From contig CAMDAL010000104.1 of NCBI GenBank assembly GCA_945888565.1, forward strand, positions 1-11,535: a stretch of DNA of 11,535 bases, in the 5' to 3' direction. The translations under genes and the position numbers were made by a program. The notes below the pieces were generated by a model. That model saw nothing but the letters and a program-made list of their open reading frames with translations. It was not told the origin of the DNA and did no database searches. Below, one piece after another: positions 1 to 6,698 of this stretch. Every line of letters begins with the position of its first letter. Position 1 is the stretch's first letter. This DNA comes from Devosia equisanguinis. GTDB lineage: Bacteria > Pseudomonadota > Alphaproteobacteria > Rhizobiales > Devosiaceae.

Positions 1-273
1 GACCGCCAACCCTTCGTCCCAACCCACTCGGAGATCAAAACATCAGCCCACACCGCGATGAAAAAGGCGCAGCGCGAACCCGCGCTCGCGGCTCACCCGG
101 CCAGTATCGGAGATAGCCCCGCGTCAGTGTGAATAGGACGGGCTAGGTCCGGATGGACGACCGCCTCCTCAACTCGGCGGTGATCTCGTCAAGCGCGTTG
201 TCGATCCGCTGGAGCATGCCGCAGTACTTCGAGCTGATCGCGGCGGCCGCCGAAAAGGCGAAACAGTAAAGCG
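1..273. other. Non-coding left edge downstream of the toxin gene
   Basis: I see no convincing gene here. On the minus strand it is the 3' flank of the toxin gene, ending in a terminator-like hairpin at 61-90. Two short frames exist: 153-269 on the plus strand (38 codons) and 143-217 on the minus strand (24 codons, an amphipathic-looking Leu/Arg/Glu-rich end). Neither has a good ribosome binding site or a recognisable family. The minus-strand one could be the tail of a decayed gene, but this cannot be decided from the sequence alone. Confidence 0.4.
61..90 (-). terminator. Probable intrinsic terminator of the toxin-antitoxin transcript
   Basis: Read on the minus strand, a GC-rich hairpin forms with AGCGCG and CGCGCT as inner arms around a four-base GGTT loop. 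Three more base pairs can form beyond a one-base bulge. One further base then leads into a run of five T (plus-strand A at 61-65). This is the classic layout of a Rho-independent terminator for transcripts coming from the right. It lies about 180 bases past the toxin stop codon, so the toxin mRNA would have a long 3' tail. The T run is short, so efficiency is uncertain. Confidence 0.5.
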
Positions 274-687
274 TCAGGCGTCCCACGGGTTGAGAAGTGG
301 GACGCCGCAGTCCCGCATGTCGCGATCGCGGGACGCCAGCGCCGCACCCCGCGCTGCAGCGATTGATGCGACCTCTGCGTCGAGTGGCTGGATGGGACGT
401 CCCATCCGCTCTCGGCTGGCGACAATCAGGGCGTATTTCTCGGCGGCCCTTTCGTCGAACGGCAGGATACGACCTGCAAACTGCTCGAGGATCGCGGCAA
501 TCACCTCGGCCATTGCGGCCTTCCGTTTGCCATCCGCCATCTTCCGGACACCGTACAGAAGCTCGGCCTTTGTCACTGCCGTGGTCACCATCGCATCGAC
601 CGGCTGTTCGCTGAGCCACCTGAGTACTCTCGGCTCGGGGTTCGGCCGAGTGAGTTCGGAGAGCACGTTTGTATCGACGATGATCAC
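274..687 (-). CDS. vapC: Type II toxin, PIN-domain ribonuclease (VapC/FitB family)
   Basis: A 137-residue PIN-domain protein, the usual length for VapC/FitB toxins, which are Mg2+-dependent endoribonucleases acting in the cytoplasm and neutralised by the antitoxin encoded just upstream. The acidic active site is visible: D5 in the opening IIVDTNVLSE, E42 in TKAELLYG, D103 in QPLDAEVASIA, and D121 or D123 in the ASRDRDM segment. The protein ends with the LLNPWDA tail common in FitB-like members. Around the fourth acidic position it is one residue shorter than the usual TRNxxDF pattern, but an acidic residue is still available, so the toxin looks intact. The start is GTG at 687, overlapping the antitoxin stop (GTGA), which implies translational coupling. 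No strong ribosome binding site precedes it. The target RNA cannot be told from sequence. Confidence 0.93.
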   Translation of the reverse strand: MIIVDTNVLSELTRPNPEPRVLRWLSEQPVDAMVTTAVTKAELLYGVRKMADGKRKAAMAEVIAAILEQFAGRILPFDERAAEKYALIVASRERMGRPIQPLDAEVASIAAARGAALASRDRDMRDCGVPLLNPWDA

Positions 688-938
688 TTTTCGAACACGT
701 CAGGAAGTGGTCGCTCCGGACCTCTGGGCGGCAACTCCAAGTCGAACCCACCACCGGCAGCATCGACCATCCGGCGGATGCGGGTCACGAAGTCGCCATG
801 GTCCGGTACCGGCGGGGTCAGCGCCGACCGGAGGATGCGACGTGCCTCCTCCTCCATTGAATTGTTGTTCGCCGCAGCGCGCAGGCGAAGTTGCGTCTTG
901 AGGTCGTCGTCGATCTGGCGAATGGTGAGGCTGGCCAC
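684..938 (-). CDS. vapB: Antitoxin, FitA/VapB-like ribbon-helix-helix protein
   Basis: An 84-residue antitoxin. The N-terminus ASLTIRQIDDDLKTQLRLRA is the ribbon-helix-helix DNA-binding segment of the FitA/Arc-MetJ group, followed by the typical SMEEEARRILR helix. The C-terminal half, ending in the RPLPDVFEK region, would wrap the toxin. As in other VapBC/FitAB pairs, it is expected to neutralise the PIN ribonuclease and, in complex with it, repress its own promoter. An upstream in-frame ATG at 995 would add 19 residues, but GTG at 938 is preferred: a perfect GGAGG (944-948) lies five bases before it and family similarity begins exactly there. The longer frame would also run through the predicted promoter and the 18-bp palindrome. 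The stop overlaps the toxin start. Confidence 0.9.
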   Translation of the reverse strand: MASLTIRQIDDDLKTQLRLRAAANNNSMEEEARRILRSALTPPVPDHGDFVTRIRRMVDAAGGGFDLELPPRGPERPLPDVFEK

Positions 939-954
939 CAGAACCTCCATGCAT

Positions 955-980
955 GCATTGACTGCAATGCTAGCATTGCA
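955..980. promoter_or_regulatory. Palindromic operator of the toxin-antitoxin operon
   Basis: TGCAATGCTAGCATTGCA at 963-980 is a perfect 18-bp palindrome. A further half-site GCATTG at 955-960 makes a series of three alternating copies: GCATTG (955-960), CAATGC (965-970) and GCATTG (973-978). Ribbon-helix-helix antitoxins bind such short repeated half-sites as dimers, so this is the natural autoregulatory operator. The sequence shows the symmetry directly; its function is inferred from position and family. Confidence 0.65.
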
Positions 981-995
981 TGCGGTGCGCATCAA
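967..995 (-). promoter_or_regulatory. Predicted promoter of the toxin-antitoxin operon
   Basis: Reading leftward, TTGATG (995-990) and TAGCAT (972-967) are separated by exactly 17 bases and match the sigma-70 consensus at four of six positions each. The -10 box lies at the centre of the 18-bp palindrome, so a repressor bound there would block polymerase. The predicted transcript start is near 960, leaving a leader of roughly 20 bases before the GTG start at 938. Confidence 0.5.
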
Positions 996-1000
996 TCCTA

Positions 1001-1030
1001 TTGACGGATAGGGTCTTTCCTATCCATAGC
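1001..1030 (+). promoter_or_regulatory. Candidate hom promoter with an internal inverted repeat
   Basis: TTGACG at 1001-1006 is a good -35 match, but the only -10 at a suitable distance, CATAGC at 1025-1030 (18-base spacing), is weak. Between them a perfect 7-bp inverted repeat, GGATAGG (1006-1012) and CCTATCC (1019-1025), is separated by six bases. It could be an operator or, if transcription starts further left, a leader hairpin. The -35 lies only five bases from the -35 of the divergent toxin-antitoxin promoter. Confidence 0.3.
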
Positions 1031-1053
1031 TTTCGGCGCGTTTTCTGAGAGCC

Positions 1054-2568
1054 ATGTCCATGTCCGATATCCAGTCGTTCCGCCAGTCCGTCGAAGCCTT
1101 CATCGCGGCGCGGGGATGGACACCGACACGGTTCGGTCGAACCATCGCAGGCGATCCGCTGTTCGTTTTCGACCTGCGCGAGGGCCGTGAACCGCGCTCG
1201 GAGACCCGCACGCGCATCCTCAAGGCGATGCAGGAACAGGCCGACCAGGCGCTGGAAGCGCCGCTGCGCATCGGCGTGGCCGGGCTTGGCAACGTCGGGG
1301 CGACGCTGGTCCGGATCATCCAGAAGGATGGCGAGGAACTGACCCGCAAGCTGGGGCGGAAGATCACCGTCACCGCCGTCTGCGCCCGTTCGCGCAGCCG
1401 GGATCGCGGTATCGATGCGAGTGCGGTCAAATGGTTCGACGACCCGGTTGCGCTGGCGAAATCGGATGACATCGACCTGTTCGTCGAACTCATCGGCGGT
1501 GAGGACGGCCCGGCGCTGGCTGCGGTGAAAGCGGCGCTGGAGATCGGGCGCCCGGTGGTCACGGCCAACAAGGCGCTGCTGGCCCGCCACGGGGTGAACC
1601 TCGCGAAAATCGCCGAGGAATCGGGGGCGCAACTCGGCTTCGAGGCGGCCGTCGCCGGCGGCATTCCGGTGATCAAGACGCTGCGCGAGGGGCTGGGTTC
1701 GGCCCGGATCGCGCGGGTCTACGGCATCATGAACGGCACTTGCAACTACATCCTGACGCGGATGGGCAACGAGGGGATCGGCTTTGCCGAATGCCTCGCC
1801 GACGCGCAGAAGCTGGGCTACGCCGAGGCCGATCCGAGCTTCGACGTCGATGGGTTCGACACAGCGCACAAGCTCGCCATCCTCGCCTCGCTCTGCTTCG
1901 GCTGCGAAATCGCGCCGGACGAAATATTCGTCGAAGGCATCCGCACCATCAGCCAGGCCGACATCAAGGTGGCCGGCGACCTCGGCTACAAGATCAAGCT
2001 GCTCGGCATCGCGCAGCGGTCGCCTGATGGTATCGACCAGCGCGTGCATCCGACGCTGGTGAAGAAGACCTCGGCGATCGCCGGCGTCGATGGCGTGCTG
2101 AACGCCGTAGCGCTCGAAACCGACCATGTGCACGAACTGCTGCTCGCCGGTCCCGGCGCCGGCGGGCCGCCGACCGCGTCCTCCGTGCTCTCCGACATCC
2201 TCGACATCGCCCGCGGCACCCGGGTGCCGCCGCTGGGCGTGCCAGTGGCGGAACTGACGCCCTACCGGCAGGCGCCGATGCGGGCGCACGAGGGCGGCTA
2301 CTACATCCGACTAAATGTCAGGGACGTGCCGGGGGCGTTTGCCGCTATTGCTACGCGCATGGGTGCCGCGGGCATTTCGCTCGAAAGCGTCATCCAGCGT
2401 CCGGATTTGCGTGTTAGCGAACCCGGCGTCAGCGGGACCGAGTCCCGTACGGTGGTGGTGCTCACGCACTCCACGATGGAGCAGTCGGTTCGCGATGCGC
2501 TCAGCGCAATCAAGGGCGACGGTTTCATCGTCGGCGATCCGCAGATGATCCGGATCGAAGCCCTATAA
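1054..2568 (+). CDS. hom: Homoserine dehydrogenase with an N-terminal helix-turn-helix-like extension
   Basis: Reduces aspartate semialdehyde to homoserine with NAD(P)H, the branch point to threonine and methionine. Visible from residue 71 on: Rossmann motif GLGNVG (77-82), ANKALL (171-176), FEAAVAGGIPVI (196-207), NGTCNYIL (227-234), and the catalytic region FDVDGFDTAHK with D269 and K273. A C-terminal ACT domain (about 413-504) suggests feedback control by an amino acid, usually threonine. The enzyme normally has about 430-440 residues; this frame has 504. The extra 60-odd residues contain segments RFGRTIAGD and FVFDLREGREPRS resembling small stand-alone alphaproteobacterial helix-turn-helix proteins. 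ATG at 1054 has GAGAG only two bases upstream; ATG at 1060 (eight bases) may be used instead. An internal ATG at 1228 would give a standard-length enzyme but has a poor ribosome site. glpX follows after 35 bases. Confidence 0.95.
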   Translation: MSMSDIQSFRQSVEAFIAARGWTPTRFGRTIAGDPLFVFDLREGREPRSETRTRILKAMQEQADQALEAPLRIGVAGLGNVGATLVRIIQKDGEELTRKLGRKITVTAVCARSRSRDRGIDASAVKWFDDPVALAKSDDIDLFVELIGGEDGPALAAVKAALEIGRPVVTANKALLARHGVNLAKIAEESGAQLGFEAAVAGGIPVIKTLREGLGSARIARVYGIMNGTCNYILTRMGNEGIGFAECLADAQKLGYAEADPSFDVDGFDTAHKLAILASLCFGCEIAPDEIFVEGIRTISQADIKVAGDLGYKIKLLGIAQRSPDGIDQRVHPTLVKKTSAIAGVDGVLNAVALETDHVHELLLAGPGAGGPPTASSVLSDILDIARGTRVPPLGVPVAELTPYRQAPMRAHEGGYYIRLNVRDVPGAFAAIATRMGAAGISLESVIQRPDLRVSEPGVSGTESRTVVVLTHSTMEQSVRDALSAIKGDGFIVGDPQMIRIEAL

Positions 2569-2576
2569 CGATCTAG

Positions 2577-2596
2577 CCCCTGCGGCGGGGCAGGGG
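2577..2596 (+). promoter_or_regulatory. Hairpin covering the glpX ribosome binding site
   Basis: CCCCTGC (2577-2583) and GCAGGGG (2590-2596) form a perfect 7-bp, mostly G-C stem with a six-base loop in the hom-glpX gap. The right arm contains most of the glpX Shine-Dalgarno AGGGGAG (2592-2598). If folded, it would reduce ribosome access to glpX or lower its expression relative to hom. There is no T run, so a terminator is unlikely. The pairing is seen directly; the regulatory role is inferred. Confidence 0.4.
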
Positions 2597-2603
2597 AGTC
2601 CAC

Positions 2604-3587
<984 letters not shown>

Positions 3588-3600
3588 GTCCCGCGCTGCA

Positions 3601-3640
3601 AACGAAAAAGGGCCGCCCACCGGGCGGCCCTTTCGTTGTG
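3601..3640. terminator. Bidirectional intrinsic terminator between glpX and the Tim44-like gene
   Basis: AAAGGGCCGCCC (3607-3618) and GGGCGGCCCTTT (3622-3633) form a perfect 12-bp stem with a three-base loop. On the plus strand it runs into TTTCGTT. On the minus strand the stem is followed by a stretch rich in T. AACG at the left and CGTT at the right can extend the pairing past a two-base bulge. It therefore serves both converging genes, glpX and the Tim44-like gene. Confidence 0.88.
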
Positions 3641-3649
3641 TCTGTGCGA

Positions 3650-4606
3650 TCAGGCCTGCTGGATGGCCGAGACCAGCCAGTCGCTGCCGTTGCGGCGGAC
3701 GAAGGTCCAGACTTCCGTCGTCTCTGTCACCCGCTCGTCGCCCTCGACGATCTCGCCGGTGGCGCGGTTGCGCGTGACGTCGCGAGACTCGTAGCGGAGC
3801 GCCACGGTGGCGTACTCGGCGCCCGCTTCGCGCCAGGCTTCGGCCACATCGCCTTCGAGCAGGTTCACGTCGAGCACCTCGTTGCGCACGCCCTTCGAGG
3901 CGTTCTCGCCGAGTTCTTCGGCGAGGTAGCCCATGACCTCGGGCGTCGAGATCTCGCGCAGCGCGGCATAGTCCTCGCGGCTGTAGGCGTCCTGCAGGGC
4001 GACGAGGCGCTGCTGGAAGCTGCCGAGGTCGGCGTCGGTAATCCCGACTTCGTCACGCTTGCCGGCGCGGGCCGAAGCGGCCGAGCGGGGACCGGTGTTG
4101 CGCGCCGGGCCGGCATTGCCGCCGTAGCTCGCGGCGTTCGGTGCCTCGTAGCGGCTGGTGCTCGCCCCGGCCATGGCCGGCTGCTGCTGCCGGCGGCGCA
4201 TGAACCAGCCGATGACGAGAGCAACGATGACCAGTTGGAACAGCAGGGCCAGCATGCCGCCGAAGCCGCCGAAGCCGTAGCCGAACATCATGCCGAACAG
4301 GCCGGTAAACAGGAAACCGCCGAGCAGCGCGCCGCCGAAGCCGCCAAACAGGCTCGGGCGAGCGGTGGCCGCTGCGCCGGCGGTGGTGGCGTTACGCGTG
4401 GTGCTGCTGTCGGTCATGGTGCGCTGTACGCCGGTGGTGGCGTTCGGCGAGGCCTGGGTGGCGGGCACCGACATTTCGGTGCGCGCACCGCGGCTGCCGA
4501 AGCTGCCGCCGCGCCGTGCCTCGGCCGTATCGACCGCGACGACCGAAAAGACCATCAGCAAGGATGCAAAGAGGGCAGTCAGGCGAAAGCCCTTCGAAGC
4601 GAACAT
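3650..4606 (-). CDS. Tim44-like domain membrane protein
   Basis: A 318-residue envelope protein. Residues 1-30 form a signal peptide (Lys/Arg start, hydrophobic core, AEA before RRGG). A Thr/Ala/Ser-rich low-complexity linker (about 31-83) follows. Next comes a glycine- and phenylalanine-rich hydrophobic stretch (about 85-117) and a clear membrane helix (about 118-136) closed by RRR. The C-terminal 130 residues, from GITDADLGSFQQRL to the end, are a Tim44-like domain, the fold of the mitochondrial import motor anchor, found in many alphaproteobacteria where its role is mostly unknown. ATG at 4606 is preferred over ATG at 4627 because GGGG lies six bases before it and the signal peptide starts there. 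The gene converges with glpX at a shared terminator and diverges from recJ. A role in membrane protein handling is inference only. Confidence 0.85.
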   Translation of the reverse strand: MFASKGFRLTALFASLLMVFSVVAVDTAEARRGGSFGSRGARTEMSVPATQASPNATTGVQRTMTDSSTTRNATTAGAAATARPSLFGGFGGALLGGFLFTGLFGMMFGYGFGGFGGMLALLFQLVIVALVIGWFMRRRQQQPAMAGASTSRYEAPNAASYGGNAGPARNTGPRSAASARAGKRDEVGITDADLGSFQQRLVALQDAYSREDYAALREISTPEVMGYLAEELGENASKGVRNEVLDVNLLEGDVAEAWREAGAEYATVALRYESRDVTRNRATGEIVEGDERVTETTEVWTFVRRNGSDWLVSAIQQA

Positions 4607-4761
4607 TTTAGTCCCCGTGTTTTCCATGGCCGCAGATATGGGGAGCGATAGGTCACGGCGGTAGGCCTCGGCAACCCCGCATGTCCGATTTTCCCGTCAT
4701 GGCGGTTAAGTGCGAGCCGCCCGGCCTCGACTATGGCCGATCGAGCGCTTACCTCGGGAGC
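4607..4761. other. Divergent intergenic region between the Tim44-like gene and recJ
   Basis: Both genes must start transcription from this stretch. I found no promoter with good boxes and spacing in either direction. On the minus strand TTGCCG followed 17 bases later by CTATCG is the best weak candidate for the Tim44-like gene. In-frame ATGs at 4627 (minus) and 4681 (plus) would extend the two proteins into it, but those extensions look unlike their families. Confidence 0.35.
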
Positions 4762-6555
4762 ATGAACCAGCCGCGACCCTACTTCCTCGACGTTTCGAAA
4801 TCCGTGCTGGGGCGGCCCTGGGCCGACCGGCTGGATTTCAACACCCAGCGGATCGCCACGGCCATCGGGCAGCGGACCGGGCTGTCTGACATCCTGGCGC
4901 GGATCGTCGCGTCACGCGGGGTGGATGTCGATGGCGCCGAGGCGTTCCTGCAGCCGACGGTGCGGGCGCTGATGCCCGACCCGTCGACACTCGCCGACAT
5001 GGACGCGCTGGCCGAGCGGCTGGCCAAGGCCATCGTCGACAAGGAACCAGTGGCCCTGTTCGGCGACTACGATGTGGACGGGGCCTGCTCATGCGCGCTG
5101 ATGGTGCGCTATCTCAGGCATTTCGGGCTCAACCCGCAGGTGCACATCCCCGACCGGATATTCGAGGGCTACGGCCCCAATACCAACGCCATCGATAGGC
5201 TGGCCGATGCCGGGGCAACGCTCCTCGTCACGCTCGACTGCGGCACGACCAGTGACGGTCCGATCCTGCACGCACGGGAGCGCGGGCTCGATGTGCTGGT
5301 GATCGACCATCACCTCTCCGACCACGACCTGCCGCAGGCCAATGCGCTGGTGAACCCCAATCGGCCCGATGACATTTCCGGGCTCGGCTATCTCTGCGCC
5401 GCGGGTGTTACCTTTATGGTGCTGGTGGCGGTCAACCGCGTGCTGCGGCAGCGCGGCATGGCCGGCCCCGACCTGATGAAGCTGATCGACCTCGTGGCGC
5501 TGGCGACGGTTTGCGACGTGGTGCCGCTCAAGGGGCTGAACCGGGCCTTCGTGGCGCGCGGCCTCGAGGTGGCGCGGACTGGCGCCAACCTCGGGATCGG
5601 GGCGCTAGCGATGGCGGCGCGGCTCAACGGGCCTCTCAACCCCTACCATTTCGGCTTCATCATCGGCCCGCGGATCAATGCCGGCGGCCGTATCGGCGAT
5701 GCGGCGCTGGGGATGCGACTGCTGTCGCTGGAGGACGAAGGCGAGGCGATGGCGATTGCCGCGCAGCTCAACGAACTGAACTCCGAACGGCAGCGCATCG
5801 AGATCGAGGCGGTGGAAGAAGCAACGCGGGCGGCCGAGGCGGAGATCGGCGGCGGCGAAGGACCGTCGGTGCTGGTGCTCGCGTCTGCGGACTGGCACCC
5901 GGGTGTCGCCGGATTGATTGCTGCGCGGCTGCGTGAACGGTTCGAGCGGCCCGCCTTCGCCATCGCCCTTGGGCCGGATGGTGGCGGCACCGGGTCAGGG
6001 CGGTCCATGGCCGGTGTCGATCTCGGCGGGGCAGTGATCGAGGCGGTTGAACTGGGGCTGATCGCGCGCGGCGGTGGGCACGCCATGGCGGCGGGCGTCA
6101 CGCTGAAGCCGGGGCAACTCGGGCCGTTCCGGGCGCGCATGAACGAGGTGCTGTCGGGCAGCGTCGGCAAGGCGCGGGCCACCACGGCGCTTGCGATCGA
6201 TGCAGCGCTGACGGCGCGTGGTGCGACCACGGACCTAGTGCACCAGATCGAGCGTGCCGGGCCTTACGGCTCGGGCAATCCCCAGCCGGTATTTGCGTTT
6301 CCGGCGCACCGGGCGAAGTTCGCCGAAGTGGTGGGCGGCGGCGGACACGTGCGCTTCACGCTCGCGTCCGAGGACGGGGCGCGGCTCAAGGGCATCGCGT
6401 TCCGGGCTGCAACTACCGCGTTGGGTGACGCGTTGCTGTCGGGGGGTGGCGATACGCCTTCGCATATCGCCGGCACGCTCAGCCTCGACCACTATCAGGG
6501 GCGAGAGGAAGTGCAGGTGCGGGTGCAGGATGCGGCGCCGCTGCCCAGACTCTGA
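4762..6555 (+). CDS. recJ: Single-stranded-DNA-specific 5'-3' exonuclease RecJ
   Basis: Degrades single-stranded DNA from the 5' end in recombination, mismatch repair and rescue of stalled forks. It is a DHH-superfamily enzyme using Mn2+ or Mg2+. At 597 residues it matches the family. Motifs in order: DYDVDG (102-107), D159 in TLDCGTTS, the DHH core in VIDHHLSDHDLP (182-184), D252 in ATVCDVVPL, GPRINAGGRIG (302-312), then the DHHA1 part with HPGVAGLIAARL (379-390), GSGRS (411-415) and GGGHAMAAG (437-445), and a C-terminal OB-like domain. The frame is open back to ATG 4681, but ATG 4762 is chosen because MNQPRPYFLDVSKSVLGRPW is where RecJ similarity begins. Its ribosome site GGGAG is only one base away, so the start is not certain. 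The upstream 27 residues look non-native. Confidence 0.95.
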   Translation: MNQPRPYFLDVSKSVLGRPWADRLDFNTQRIATAIGQRTGLSDILARIVASRGVDVDGAEAFLQPTVRALMPDPSTLADMDALAERLAKAIVDKEPVALFGDYDVDGACSCALMVRYLRHFGLNPQVHIPDRIFEGYGPNTNAIDRLADAGATLLVTLDCGTTSDGPILHARERGLDVLVIDHHLSDHDLPQANALVNPNRPDDISGLGYLCAAGVTFMVLVAVNRVLRQRGMAGPDLMKLIDLVALATVCDVVPLKGLNRAFVARGLEVARTGANLGIGALAMAARLNGPLNPYHFGFIIGPRINAGGRIGDAALGMRLLSLEDEGEAMAIAAQLNELNSERQRIEIEAVEEATRAAEAEIGGGEGPSVLVLASADWHPGVAGLIAARLRERFERPAFAIALGPDGGGTGSGRSMAGVDLGGAVIEAVELGLIARGGGHAMAAGVTLKPGQLGPFRARMNEVLSGSVGKARATTALAIDAALTARGATTDLVHQIERAGPYGSGNPQPVFAFPAHRAKFAEVVGGGGHVRFTLASEDGARLKGIAFRAATTALGDALLSGGGDTPSHIAGTLSLDHYQGREEVQVRVQDAAPLPRL

Positions 6556-6698
6556 CGTCCCGCCGCGATGGCTACTTGCATATCGTCCGGCGGAGACTAA
6601 ATTACGGTTTCAGTTTGAAGATTGCCGCTCCACATGAGGCGGCACGGGTTACGAGACGGTGCCGAGGCAGCGGTCCGTCAGGTGGATACAGTAGCGTC
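6556..6698 (+). promoter_or_regulatory. Leader and promoter region of cfa
   Basis: This 143-base gap between recJ and cfa is noticeably richer in A and T around 6590-6625 than the genes beside it. TTGCAT (6576-6581) and TAAATT (6598-6603), 16 bases apart, are a weak sigma-70-like pair (three and four matches out of six). An imperfect GCCGC/GCGGC hairpin lies at 6624-6643. A TTG at 6576 opens a frame that runs into cfa, but the added 41 residues have no family resemblance. Confidence 0.25.

Noticed and set aside
153..269. 38-codon plus-strand frame at the left edge
   Set aside because: No ribosome binding site and no recognisable motif.
143..763. 206-codon minus-strand frame across the toxin gene
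   Set aside because: Arg/Ser-rich out-of-frame translation; the toxin frame has the PIN residues.
970..2289. 439-codon open frame on the minus strand opposite hom
   Set aside because: Arg/Asp/Gly-rich antisense shadow of a high-GC gene; hom on the other strand has full family motifs.
6624..6643. Imperfect GCCGC/GCGGC hairpin in the cfa leader as a riboswitch
   Set aside because: Stem too short and imperfect; no known riboswitch core seen.
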